64,000 nucleotides of DNA from Nakamurella endophytica (GTDB taxonomy: Bacteria > Actinomycetota > Actinomycetes > Mycobacteriales > Nakamurellaceae): positions 62,001 to 126,000 of the forward strand of contig NZ_BMNA01000003.1 in the NCBI RefSeq assembly GCF_014646215.1. The letters run 5' to 3'. Under the pieces are notes generated by a model, which worked only from the letters and a program-made list of their open reading frames with translations, was not told the origin of the DNA and searched no databases. Shown here in pieces: positions 16,689 through 25,496 of this stretch; position 1 is the stretch's first letter, and each line of letters opens with the position of its first letter. The translations under genes were made by a program, and so were the position numbers.

Positions 16689-16821
16689 GCAGCGCAGTGA
16701 CACCGCGGCGCCGGCATCGCGGCAGCTCCCACGGCCCTCGGATCACTGTCGGGTGATCTTCGGACGAGCGGGACGGATCGGGCCTACAGTGCGGATGCCA
16801 CACGAGAGGGGCGATGGGGGC

Positions 16822-17355
16822 ATGGAGCCGGTGACGCTGGCGTTCCTGCTCGTCGGCGGGGCGGGGCTGGTGCTGCTCGTGCTGGCCCTGGTGCTCGGCG
16901 ACCTGTTGCACGTCGGCCATCCCGACGCCGACGGCCCGTTCTCGCTGCCGGCCCTGACCGCGCTCGTCGGCGGTGCCGGGTTCGTCGGTGCCATCGTCGC
17001 CGCCCTGGTGCCCGGCGACTGGCCCGCCGCCGGCCGGGCGCTGCTGGCCGCGGCGGTGGGTCTGGTCGCCGCGCTCCCGCTGGCCTACGGCGCGGTCCGG
17101 CTCTCGTCGGCGCTGTTCCACATGCGCACGGACCCGACGTTGACCGACACCGACCTGCTGGGGAGCCAGGGCGTCGTGGTGACGGCCATCCCGGCCGCCG
17201 GCTACGGCGAGGTCCGGCTGTCGGTCGCCGGGCAGCTGCTCAAGTACCACGCCAGGGCCGACGGCCCGATGCCCGCCGGCACGCCGGTGTACGTCGTCGG
17301 CACGCCGTCCGCCACCTCGGTCGAGGTCGTCTCGACCGCCACCGACCCCCGGTGA
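16822..17355 (+). CDS. NfeD-like membrane protein (flotillin partner)
   Basis: The 177-residue protein has three hydrophobic segments (about 7-28, 45-65 and 73-95). A soluble C-terminal beta-barrel (about 110-175, from LLGSQGVVVTA to VYVVGTPSATSVEVV) is typical of the OB-like domain of NfeD1b/YuaF proteins. These sit next to flotillins and act with them in membrane microdomains. The next gene, 46 bases downstream, is a flotillin, so the pair matches the YuaF-YuaG arrangement of Bacillus. A -10-like TACAGT at 16785-16790 precedes a leader of about 30 bases. Confidence 0.85.
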   Translation: MEPVTLAFLLVGGAGLVLLVLALVLGDLLHVGHPDADGPFSLPALTALVGGAGFVGAIVAALVPGDWPAAGRALLAAAVGLVAALPLAYGAVRLSSALFHMRTDPTLTDTDLLGSQGVVVTAIPAAGYGEVRLSVAGQLLKYHARADGPMPAGTPVYVVGTPSATSVEVVSTATDPR

Positions 17356-17401
17356 CCGACCGGTCACCGGACCCCATCACCACCCTGCTGCGGAGAGACC
17401 C

Positions 17402-18997
17402 ATGTCCCCCATCGTCATCGCCATCGGCGGCATCGTCGTGCTCGTCCTGCTGGTCGTGCTGCTGGTGCTGTCCCGGATCAAGGTCGCGGGACCCAACCAG
17501 GCGTTCCTGGTGACCGGGCGGCGCGGCCGGGCGGTGACCTCGTCCACCGGTGAGATCTCCACCGACAGCTCCGGCCAGAAGGTGGTGATGGGCGCCAGCG
17601 TCTTCGTGCTGCCGGTGGTCCAGAAGCTGCACTCGATCGACCTGTCCAGCCGCCGGATCCCGGTCGGCATCCGCGGCGCGGTGTCCAAGCAGGGCGTCAA
17701 GTGCGACCTGGAGGGCGTGGCCATCGTCAAGGTCGGCGGCAACGAGACCTCGATCCGGGCGGCGGCGCAGCGGTTCCTGAACCAGCAGACCGGCATCGAC
17801 GTGTTCACCTCCGAGGTGCTGGCCGGTGCGCTGCGGTCCATCGTCGGCCGGCTGACCATCGAGGAGATCATCCGCGATCGCGCTGCTTTCGCCTCCGCGG
17901 TTGCCGAGGAGGCCGAGACCTCGCTGACCGGACAGGGTCTGGTGCTGGACACCTTCCAGCTGCAGGACATTCAGGCCGAGGGAACGTATCTGCGCGACCT
18001 GGGCCGGCCGGAGGCGGCCCGGGTGGTGAAGGAGGCCGCGATCGCCGAGGCCCGCGCCCGGCAGGCCGCCGAGCAGGAGCGGCTGCTGGCGGAGGAGGCC
18101 ATCGCCGTGTCGAACCGGCAGCTGTCCCTGAAGCAGGCGCAGATCGCCGCCGAGATCGACGCCGCCAAGGCCGAATCGGCGGCCGCGGGCCCGCTGGCGA
18201 AGGCGGCGCAGGACCAGCGGGTGCTCACCGAGCAGGAGAAGGTCGCCGAACGCACCGCGGCGCTGAAGGAGCGTCAGCTGGACACCGAGGTGCGCAAGCC
18301 CGCGGACGCCGACCGGTACCGGATCGTGCAGCAGGCGGAGGGCAACAAGTCGGCGACGATCGCCCGCGCTCAGGCCGAGCAGCAGGCCACCATCGCCCGC
18401 GCCGAGGCCGACCGCCAGGCGACGATCGCCGCGGCACAGGCGGCGGCCGAGCAGGCGCGGCTGACCGGTGAGGGCGAGCGGTCGCGCCGGTCCGCGCTGG
18501 CGGAGGCGGAAGCCATCGAGGGCGCCAAGAAGGGCGAGGCCGAGCGGCTGCGCCGGCAGGCCGTCGCCGAGGCCGTCGAGCGGGAGGGCGCCGCGGAGGC
18601 GTCGGCCATCACCGCCAAGGGCCAGGCCGAGGCCGGTGCCATGGACCTGCGCGCGAAGGCGTTCGCGACCTATGGCGAGGCTGCCGTGCTCGACCTGCTC
18701 GTCAAGGTGCTGCCGGACATCGTGCAGGCCGCGGCCGCGCCGCTGTCCTCGGTGGACAAGATGACGGTCATCTCGGCGGACGGCCCGGGCACGCTGAGCC
18801 GGTCGGTGGCCAGCGGCGTCACCCAGGGCATGCAGATCGCCGGCGACCTGACCGGCGTCGACCTCAAGGCCCTGCTCGCCCGGCTCGGCGGCCAGGCCGT
18901 CACCCCTGCAGGCTCGGTCGCCGCGGTGGCCGCCGACCACGGCACCGTCAACGGCGGGGCGACGAAGATCCCGATCGACGGTGGCGGCGACCGCTGA
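17402..18997 (+). CDS. floT: flotillin-like SPFH-domain protein
   Basis: The 531-residue protein begins with one membrane helix (about 4-24). An SPFH domain follows (about 25-215, with VAGPNQAFLVTGRRG near 30 and AEGTYLRDLGRPEAARV near 190). Next is a long alanine/glutamate coiled coil (about 215-420) rich in AEAR/AEQ heptads. The C-terminal oligomerisation region contains VLDLLVKVLPDIVQAAAAPL near 435. Flotillins scaffold ordered membrane domains and organise signalling and secretion complexes. It follows the NfeD-like gene in one operon. The length is close to YuaG (509 residues). Confidence 0.92.
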   Translation: MSPIVIAIGGIVVLVLLVVLLVLSRIKVAGPNQAFLVTGRRGRAVTSSTGEISTDSSGQKVVMGASVFVLPVVQKLHSIDLSSRRIPVGIRGAVSKQGVKCDLEGVAIVKVGGNETSIRAAAQRFLNQQTGIDVFTSEVLAGALRSIVGRLTIEEIIRDRAAFASAVAEEAETSLTGQGLVLDTFQLQDIQAEGTYLRDLGRPEAARVVKEAAIAEARARQAAEQERLLAEEAIAVSNRQLSLKQAQIAAEIDAAKAESAAAGPLAKAAQDQRVLTEQEKVAERTAALKERQLDTEVRKPADADRYRIVQQAEGNKSATIARAQAEQQATIARAEADRQATIAAAQAAAEQARLTGEGERSRRSALAEAEAIEGAKKGEAERLRRQAVAEAVEREGAAEASAITAKGQAEAGAMDLRAKAFATYGEAAVLDLLVKVLPDIVQAAAAPLSSVDKMTVISADGPGTLSRSVASGVTQGMQIAGDLTGVDLKALLARLGGQAVTPAGSVAAVAADHGTVNGGATKIPIDGGGDR

Positions 18998-19317
18998 GCC
19001 TCGACCGCCGGAGGCGCATCGGGCGGGTCGGACAGCGGGTCGGTGCACGAGCTTGGCGGGTGCAGGCGTCCGGTGATCGCGGTGCGCTGCTCGCCGCCCT
19101 CCAGCGACAGCCCTGGAGCAAGCGGGCGCTGCACCGGGCGGGCGCCGCACCGGGCGGGACGCGCCCGTCCCCCGATCAGGGGATCCCCGATCCCTCGACG
19201 GAGGGGTTCATCGGTGGACGGGGCCGCGCGCCGGTCGCTCCGAGACTGGTCACAGCACCGGGGAGACCCGGCACCGACCGGGACCCGCCCGGCCGGACCA
19301 GAGGAAGAGGTTCCGTC
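18998..19317. other. intergenic region, no gene supported
   Basis: This 320-base gap between the flotillin gene and a small secreted protein gene has only a weak 5-bp hairpin just after the flotillin stop. No convincing promoter was seen. Confidence 0.4.
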
Positions 19318-19644
19318 ATGCGCACTCTCGCCGCCGTTGCCGCCGCCGCCTTCGGGATCCTGGCCGTCGGAACCGCGACCGCCGCCGCCGCCGCGGACCG
19401 GGAGCCGACCGGCGTCGTCAAGACCACGACGACGTCGTACATGCTGCCCACCGATCGATCCACGCCGGTGCACGTCGACCTCCGCGCCGACACCGAGGTG
19501 TACCTCCAGTGCTGGGCGCGCGGGCAGAGCCTGTCCGGCAACCCGATGTGGTACCGAATCGCGACCGGCGGCAAGCTGGGCTTCGTCCCGGCCGGCACCG
19601 TCCACTCCATGGTTCCGAACCCGCCGGCCTGCTCGATGAACTGA
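19318..19644 (+). CDS. small secreted SH3-like protein
   Basis: The 108-residue protein has a signal peptide (MRTLAAVAAAAFGILAVGTA, cleavage near ATAAAAA-DR at about 27-29). A compact mature domain of about 80 residues follows. It contains SYMLPTDRSTPVHVDL, a pair of cysteines (CWARGQ and ACSMN) and the ending KLGFVPAGTVHSM, which resembles bacterial SH3 domains that bind cell-wall peptides. The ATG has an AAGAGG ribosome site. A wall-associated or extracellular role is likely. A longer upstream reading frame exists but would bury the signal peptide. Confidence 0.7.
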   Translation: MRTLAAVAAAAFGILAVGTATAAAAADREPTGVVKTTTTSYMLPTDRSTPVHVDLRADTEVYLQCWARGQSLSGNPMWYRIATGGKLGFVPAGTVHSMVPNPPACSMN

Positions 19645-19866
19645 CCGGGCCGCGCCGGCCGGCCGTACTGGACGGGAACGCGGTCCGGCCCGTGGATCCG
19701 TGGGTCGGGCGGGATCTCGCCGACGGGTCGGCCCCTCAGGGTGGCCGCCATCGGGACCGAGGCGGCCGGAGCGGGCAACGCGCGCAGGGCCGCAGCGACA
19801 CGCCGGACACCGTGGCCGAACGCCGGCTCCACGAGCAGGTGACGGACCGACTGCGGCGTCCGCCGA

Positions 19867-20619
19867 TCAGTCCACCGCGCCCAGCGCCGCGGCGAGCCCG
19901 GCCTCGACGTGCAGCCGGGTGGTCGCGAACACCGGCACGGGGCTGTCCTCCGCGCCGATCAGCAGCTCGATCTCGGTGCAGCCCAGGACGACGCCCTGGG
20001 CGCCAGCGGCCACCAGCCGGTCGATGACCTGCTGGTAGGTGCGGCGGGACTCGGGCAGGAACCTGCCCTGGCACAGCTCGTCGTAGATGATCCGGTGCAC
20101 CTCCGCCCGGTCGTCCGCTTCGGGGACGAGCACCTGCAGGCCGTGCGCGGCGAGCCGGTCGCGGTAGAAGGACTGCTCCATGGTGAAGGCCGTGGCCAGC
20201 AGCCCGACGGTCGTCAGCCCGGCGGCGCGCACCGCTGCCGCGGTGGTGTCGGCCAGGTGCAGCAGCGGGACGGACACCGCGGCCTCGATCCGGTCGGCCA
20301 CCTTGTGCATGGTGTTGGTGCACAGCAGGAGCAGCTCGGCGCCGGCGGCCTCGAGCCGCGCGGCCTCGGCGGCCAGGATCGGTCCGGCGCCGTCCCAGTC
20401 GCCGCTGACCTGCAGCGCCTCGATCTCGGCGAAGTCCACCGAGGTCAGCACCAGCCGCGCCGAGTGGAAGCCGCCCAGCCGGTCCCGCACCAGCTCGTTG
20501 GCCGTGCGGTAGTACTGCGCCGTCGACTCCCAGCTCATCCCGCCGATCAGGCCGAGGAGTCGCTGGCGGACGGGCTCGGTCGCGCTCGTGCGGGCGTCGG
20601 GGCTGCCGGTGGTCGTCAT
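19867..20619 (-). CDS. aspartate/glutamate racemase family protein
   Basis: A 250-residue cofactor-independent racemase. The N-terminal motif LIGGMSWESTAQYYR is near residue 22, the first catalytic cysteine is in LLLLCTNTMHK near 96, and the second is in VVLGCTEIELLI near 212. The two cysteines act as acid/base pair in moving the alpha proton. The motif GMSWEST is typical of YgeA-like broad-specificity aspartate/glutamate racemases, which can supply D-amino acids for the wall. It is followed on the same strand, 150 bases upstream, by the membrane reductase gene. Confidence 0.9.
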   Translation of the reverse strand: MTTTGSPDARTSATEPVRQRLLGLIGGMSWESTAQYYRTANELVRDRLGGFHSARLVLTSVDFAEIEALQVSGDWDGAGPILAAEAARLEAAGAELLLLCTNTMHKVADRIEAAVSVPLLHLADTTAAAVRAAGLTTVGLLATAFTMEQSFYRDRLAAHGLQVLVPEADDRAEVHRIIYDELCQGRFLPESRRTYQQVIDRLVAAGAQGVVLGCTEIELLIGAEDSPVPVFATTRLHVEAGLAAALGAVD

Positions 20620-20770
20620 GCAGAGCATCCTGCCCGGCGCACCGGCCGGTCCGGTGGGGGTCTTCGCCGGCGGCGGGAAATCCACGTCGGAGCGGCACCG
20701 GCTGCTGCCCACCGGACCGAACCACCGAGTCGCGGGTGTCGGCGCGCGCGGCGCCGGACCTGCTGCGCCG

Positions 20771-22132
20771 TCAGGAGTCCCAGATCGGACCGTAGGCGGG
20801 GACGCCGCGCCGGCGCAGCTCGGTGACCAGGCGCAGCGTGGCGTCCTTGTTGGAGATGCAGATGACGGCCTCGGCGCCGAAGTCGCGGTAGGCCTGGTAG
20901 GCCAGCACGCTGAGGTCGGGCTTGCCCTTCTCGTCGCTGTTCCACAGCACGGCATCGGGCTGGGCGGCCAGGATCTCGCCGACCAGGCCGGCGCCGTAGG
21001 TCCGCTCCGGGCTGCGCGTCACCCACACCAGGCGGGCCGGGGTCGGGTCGCTGAGCAGGTGCGGCAGGGCCGGCGCGATGCCGCTGCCGGTGGCGATCCA
21101 GACGACCTTGGTGAACAGCCGGCTCACCGAACCGACACCCGTGGTCGGAACGCCACGGGTCCACACGTGTGCCGGCGCGTCCGCGATGAAGTCGCCGGTC
21201 CAACCGCCCGCGCGGGACACCGCGATCCGGAAACCCTGCTGACCGGGCGTCGTCATGTTGGCGAAGGCGTGCCACTGGCCGAGCGGGTGGCGCGCGATCC
21301 TGCTGGCCGATCCGACGCGGACCCGGCCGTGCCGGAAGGAGACCAGGGCGACGTGGTTCGAGGGCTCGGTGATGGTGATCGGTACCCGGCGCAGCTGCAG
21401 CCACGGGATGGCGGCGAACACGAACAGCACCGCCAGGATCCAGGTGTTCGGCGACCGCAGGATGTCGCTGCCGGCCGGTCCGACGTCCGCGGCGGCGTGC
21501 AGCACGGTGAGCGCGGTGAACAACGCGATGGACAGCCACCCGCCGTACCGGTGGGTGATCTCGAACAGGTCGTGGTGGTGGTGCCGCATCGCGGGGCGGG
21601 CGCACCAGGACATCGCCAGCAGGTCGAGGGCGATGGCGACGACGACGGCGAGGATGGCGACGTGCTGGGCACTGCCGGCGGCCGGCGGCGGCGTGACGAC
21701 CACGCACACCGCGTAGACCACGAACCACACGGTGGCCGAGGTGGCGGCCCCCACGTGCACCCCGCCCGGCAGGTGGTGCACCTGCGCCAGGGCGGCCCGC
21801 ATCCGCAGCGGCCAGCGCAGCGGGGCCGAGGTCGCCACGGAGAACAGCGCGTTGACGAAGTACTGCTGGCGCATCAGCGCCGCCAGGCCGATGTCGACGC
21901 TGGCCGCGGTCAGCAGGCCGCCGAGCCACAGGTTCCACGACGGCCGGGTCAGCAGGAAGACCACGCCGAACACGACGTTCGCGGCGGCGATGAGCCACAG
22001 CACCCGGTGGAACGGGGACAGCCGCCCGCCCGCCAGGCGCAACCGGATCCCGGTCAGCAGCGGCGGCAGGTCCCGCTCCGCGGGACCGGTGCCGGCGTTG
22101 CCCGGTGCCCGGCCGTCGAGCCGTGTCGCCAT
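20771..22132 (-). CDS. membrane flavoreductase-like protein (TmpA-like), copy A
   Basis: The 453-residue protein has about six membrane segments in residues 40-250. A soluble C-terminal half carries SRLFTKVVWIATGSGIAPALPHLL near 335, the nucleotide-binding G-x-G-I-A-P signature of ferredoxin-NADP reductase folds. Conserved histidines (VHVG near 122; HHHHDLFEITHRYGG near 185-199) could hold haem as in ferric-reductase-type membrane domains. Both this protein and copy B (24041-25447) end in PIWDS and share long blocks. The closest known proteins I can recall are fungal TmpA and the C-terminal part of adenylate-forming reductases; this is from memory, not a search. Bacterial function unknown. 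Confidence 0.7.
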   Translation of the reverse strand: MATRLDGRAPGNAGTGPAERDLPPLLTGIRLRLAGGRLSPFHRVLWLIAAANVVFGVVFLLTRPSWNLWLGGLLTAASVDIGLAALMRQQYFVNALFSVATSAPLRWPLRMRAALAQVHHLPGGVHVGAATSATVWFVVYAVCVVVTPPPAAGSAQHVAILAVVVAIALDLLAMSWCARPAMRHHHHDLFEITHRYGGWLSIALFTALTVLHAAADVGPAGSDILRSPNTWILAVLFVFAAIPWLQLRRVPITITEPSNHVALVSFRHGRVRVGSASRIARHPLGQWHAFANMTTPGQQGFRIAVSRAGGWTGDFIADAPAHVWTRGVPTTGVGSVSRLFTKVVWIATGSGIAPALPHLLSDPTPARLVWVTRSPERTYGAGLVGEILAAQPDAVLWNSDEKGKPDLSVLAYQAYRDFGAEAVICISNKDATLRLVTELRRRGVPAYGPIWDS

Positions 22133-22285
22133 GGTGGTCCTCTGGTCTCGAACGCCGGGAGCAACGCCCGACGCTAGCCTGCGGCCGGCATCCGGCGGGG
22201 CCGATCGGCCGAAGTCGCACCAGGTCGGCGGTGCTGCACCGGACCGGCCACGGCAGGCCGGCCTCGCGCGCCCTGCTCCGTCGGC

Positions 22286-23710
22286 TCAGCCCGCTCCCTG
22301 CTGCGTCGGCACCGTGACGCGGTCGCCGTCCAGCAGCGGGAAGGCGTCGATCGGCCAGCGCGTCATGCCGCTCTCGGCGCGCACGGAACGGACCGATCCG
22401 GCCGCGTCGACGTCGAAGACGAGCTCCTCGCCGTAGGAGCCGAAACCGGATCCGCCCGCGATGCGCAGCCTGCGGTCGTCGACCACGTCGAGCGGGGCCG
22501 CGTGGTCGGTGGGGTCGGCGGCGGACGGCGGGAGCAGGTACAGCCGACCGCCGAGCACGGCGATGTCGACCACGCCCCACAGCGAGGCGTACCGGCCGGT
22601 GAACCCGTCGAGCCGGCCGTCCGGCGCCGGACGCGGTTCCCGCCCGGCCAGGTCCATCAGCTGCACGACGGCGGTGGCCAACGCCTGGGCGGGACCGTCG
22701 ATGGCGTTGGTCAGGACGGAGACGGCAAAGCCGGCTTCCGGGTCGAACACCGAGTTGGTGATGTGTCCGGGGTAGCCGCCGCCGTGCCCGGGCAGCGAGC
22801 GGTCACCGATGGCGCGCAGGGAGAAGCCGAGGCCGTACCGGGCGTCCTTCTCACCGTCGACGGGCCACCAGCCGCGGTGCAGCAGCCGCTTGGACCCGTC
22901 GGTGAGCAGCCGTTCGTCCCCGTGGAAGTGCGCCGCGAAGTACTGCACCAGCGCCTCGGCCGTGGCCCAGCACCCGGTGGCCGCGGCCAGCGCCCGGGTG
23001 TCGACGTGGTCGATGGCCACGCGGTGGTCCGCGTAGGACAGTGCCGAGTAGCCGGTCGCGTACTCCCCTGCCCGATCCGGGTCGAGTTCCGCGCCGAGGT
23101 CCGCCAGGCCCAGCCGGCCGGCGATGTCGTCGCGGACGTGGTCGGCGAAGGTCCTGCCGGACGCCGCCTCGACGACCATCCCGAGCAGCCCGAACCCGAT
23201 GTTGGAGTACTTGAAGCGCTCGTTGCGCTCCAGCACCGCCGCCCCCGCCGACCGCAGCACGTCCAGCAGGCCGGACCGGTCGGGGAACGGCAGCCGCAGT
23301 TGCCAGAAGTCGCCGTCGGTCCCGTCCCGGACGGCACCCGCGGCGTGGTTGAGCAGCTCCCGCACCGTCCAGTCGCCGGCCGGGTGGCCGTCCAGCTCCG
23401 GGATCCAGGCCGCGGCGCGGTCGTCCAGGCGCAGCCGGCCCTGCTCAACCAGCTGCAGCACCGTGGTGGCGGTGAAGGTCTTCGAGTGCGAGGCGATCCG
23501 GAACAGGTGGCCGGTGGTCAGTGCGGTGCCCGACGCCGTGTCGGCGAGGCCGAACGCCGCGGACAACCGGACGCCGCCCCGGGCGAAGACCGCGACCTGC
23601 ACACCGGGGACGCGCTGGTACCGCTGCTGGAACTCCAGGTACCGGCCGGCGTAGTCGAGCGCCTCGGCCAGCGACTCGTCGTCGGGCAGCGGGTGGGGGG
23701 CTTGCGTCAT
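22286..23710 (-). CDS. serine beta-lactamase-like hydrolase
   Basis: The 474-residue protein has the class C/penicillin-binding fold. The nucleophile motif SHSKT (S-x-x-K) is near residue 74, the tyrosine motif YSN near 168, and HGGG replaces the KTG triad near 320. An extra C-terminal domain of about 110 residues follows, with beta-strand character (GRYASLWGVVDIAVLGGRLYLL). There is no signal peptide, so it is probably a cytoplasmic esterase or D-aminopeptidase-like enzyme rather than a true beta-lactamase. It lies between the two paralogous membrane reductase genes and is divergent from copy B. Confidence 0.85.
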   Translation of the reverse strand: MTQAPHPLPDDESLAEALDYAGRYLEFQQRYQRVPGVQVAVFARGGVRLSAAFGLADTASGTALTTGHLFRIASHSKTFTATTVLQLVEQGRLRLDDRAAAWIPELDGHPAGDWTVRELLNHAAGAVRDGTDGDFWQLRLPFPDRSGLLDVLRSAGAAVLERNERFKYSNIGFGLLGMVVEAASGRTFADHVRDDIAGRLGLADLGAELDPDRAGEYATGYSALSYADHRVAIDHVDTRALAAATGCWATAEALVQYFAAHFHGDERLLTDGSKRLLHRGWWPVDGEKDARYGLGFSLRAIGDRSLPGHGGGYPGHITNSVFDPEAGFAVSVLTNAIDGPAQALATAVVQLMDLAGREPRPAPDGRLDGFTGRYASLWGVVDIAVLGGRLYLLPPSAADPTDHAAPLDVVDDRRLRIAGGSGFGSYGEELVFDVDAAGSVRSVRAESGMTRWPIDAFPLLDGDRVTVPTQQGAG

Positions 23711-24040
23711 CGGGGCAGCGACTCCTCGGCCGGGTCGATGTGGTGGGCGACGTGGCAGGCGGCGTCGTGGTGCCGGCCATCGTCTACCTGATCATCCAGC
23801 GCGCCGTACGTGTCGGCCGCCCACCGGGGTCGGTGCCCGACGCCCGGACGACGCCGGTCGCCCCGGTGACGCGTTCCGAGCCGGGATCGGCGGCACCGGC
23901 GGCACCGTCCTGTCCGCCGATCGGTGGAGCGCGGTTCCTCCTCCGGATCGCCGTCCCGGACGACAGGGACCGGGTCGCGCCGGACGGAGGCTCCTGCTGT
24001 AGCCCGGATCGGCCGGGCGGGGCCCGTCGAGGTGGACGCC
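23711..24040. other. divergent promoter region, no gene supported
   Basis: This 330-base interval separates the divergently read beta-lactamase-like and copy B genes, so it should hold both promoters. I could not identify a confident -35/-10 pair or operator in it. Confidence 0.4.
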
Positions 24041-25447
24041 ATGAGCACCGCACTGATCACCGACACACCAGCCGCAGCGGTCTCCACGCCTGCACCGGCC
24101 ACGGAGGCCGCACCGGCAGTCCGCGAGGTGCCTGCGGCAGCGGCGGTCGGCGCGGCGCCGGCGACCCGGCCGCACGTCTCGACCCGTCCCGCGTTCGTGG
24201 CGTTCCGTCACCTGCTGCTGGCAGTGCTGGCGCTCAACGCCGCCGCCGCCGTGGTCCTGCTGGCGACCGCACCGTCCTGGGCCACCGCGCTGACCGCGAC
24301 GATCACCGCGGCGTCCGTGGACATCGGGATCGCGGCGCTGGTGCGGCAGCAGTACTTCGTCAACCTCGTCTTCGCCGCCGCGACGTCGGCCCCCACCCGC
24401 TGGCCGCTGCGGGTCCGGGTGGCGCTGGCCCGGGTCTACCAGGTCACCGCCGGCGTCCACGTCGGCTGCGCCATCGCGGCGGTGCTGTGGTTCTCCGCGT
24501 TCACCGCACTGGTCGGCGAGCACGTCCTCACCGGCTCCGGCGACGGGCTCTGGATCGCCGTGCTGGCCGTGGCCGGCGCGATCGTGGCCGACCTGGTCGT
24601 CATGGCGGTCTGCGCCCGCCCGCAGATGCGCGAGCGGCACCACGACACCTTCGAGGCCACCCACCGGTACGGCGGCTGGCTGTCCCTGGTGCTGTTCGCG
24701 GTGCTGACCGTGCTGGTCGCCGCCACCCGCCCGGCCGCGGTGATCGACTCGGTGCTGGTCTCCCCGAACACCTGGATCCTGGCCACTGTCGCCGTATTCG
24801 CCCTGATCCCCTGGCTGCAGCTGCGGCGGGTGCCGGTCGACGTCGTCACCCCGTCGTCGCACGTCGCGCTGGTCTCTATCGACCGCGGCATCCGGATCCG
24901 TACCGGGTCGGCCAGCCGGATCGCCCGCCGGCCGCTCGGCGAGTGGCACGCCTTCGCCAATATGACCGCCCGCGAGGGCACCGGCTACCGGCTCGCCGTC
25001 TCCCGCGCCGGCGACTGGACCTCCCGCTTCATCGACGACCGTCCCGACCACGTGTGGGTGCGCGGCGTCCCGACCACCGGCGTCGGCACCGTCGCCCGGC
25101 TGTTCACCAAGGTGGTGTGGGTGGCCACCGGCAGTGGGATCGCGCCGTGCCTGCCGCACCTGCTCAACGACGAGACTCCCGCCCAGCTGGTCTGGGTCAC
25201 CCGGAACCCGGAGCGGACGTACGGCCGGGAGCTGGTCGGCGAGATCTTCGCGGCCCAGCCGGACGCCGTGCTGTGGGACACCGACGCCCAGGGCAAGCCG
25301 GACTTGGCGGATCTGGCCTACCGCACCGCGATGGCCGCCGGCGCCGAGGCCGTCATCGTCATCTCCAACAAGAGGACGACGCTGCGGGTGGTCAGCCAGC
25401 TGCACCAGCGGGGCGTCGCGGCCTTCGGCCCGATCTGGGACTCCTGA
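24041..25447 (+). CDS. membrane flavoreductase-like protein (TmpA-like), copy B
   Basis: The 468-residue paralogue of the 20771-22132 protein has a 55-residue Ala/Pro/Thr-rich N terminus. About six membrane helices follow (70-290), then the reductase-like half with VATGSGIAPCLPHLL near 362 and VIVISNKRTTLRVV near 438. It shares SVDIG, RQQYFVN, THRYGGW, SPNTWILA, SRIARRPLGEWHAFANMT, RGVPTTGVG and FGPIWDS with copy A, and I estimate roughly 55-60% identity by eye over the core. The ATG at 24041 has a GAGGTGG site. An upstream in-frame extension lacks signals. Likely an electron-transfer membrane protein, possibly using FAD and NAD(P)H. Confidence 0.7.
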   Translation: MSTALITDTPAAAVSTPAPATEAAPAVREVPAAAAVGAAPATRPHVSTRPAFVAFRHLLLAVLALNAAAAVVLLATAPSWATALTATITAASVDIGIAALVRQQYFVNLVFAAATSAPTRWPLRVRVALARVYQVTAGVHVGCAIAAVLWFSAFTALVGEHVLTGSGDGLWIAVLAVAGAIVADLVVMAVCARPQMRERHHDTFEATHRYGGWLSLVLFAVLTVLVAATRPAAVIDSVLVSPNTWILATVAVFALIPWLQLRRVPVDVVTPSSHVALVSIDRGIRIRTGSASRIARRPLGEWHAFANMTAREGTGYRLAVSRAGDWTSRFIDDRPDHVWVRGVPTTGVGTVARLFTKVVWVATGSGIAPCLPHLLNDETPAQLVWVTRNPERTYGRELVGEIFAAQPDAVLWDTDAQGKPDLADLAYRTAMAAGAEAVIVISNKRTTLRVVSQLHQRGVAAFGPIWDS

Positions 25448-25483
25448 TCGCGCGGCGGCCGGGACGGGCCGCCGGACGTGCGC

Positions 25484-25489
25484 GAAGAT
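25484..25489 (+). promoter_or_regulatory. possible -10 element before 25497 gene
   Basis: GAAGAT ends 7 bases before the ATG at 25497. There is no ribosome site; it is a weaker match than at other leaderless candidates. Confidence 0.3.
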
Positions 25490-25496
25490 CGACCGC

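Noticed and set aside
20771..22132. Standard ferric-chelate reductase or NADPH oxidase
   Set aside because: The nucleotide motif and histidines are suggestive, but the spacing of histidines and the conserved C-terminal blocks do not match the usual ferric-reductase pattern I know.
22286..23710. True antibiotic-hydrolysing beta-lactamase
   Set aside because: No signal peptide, an extra C-terminal domain and HGGG instead of KTG point to an esterase/peptidase-like enzyme.
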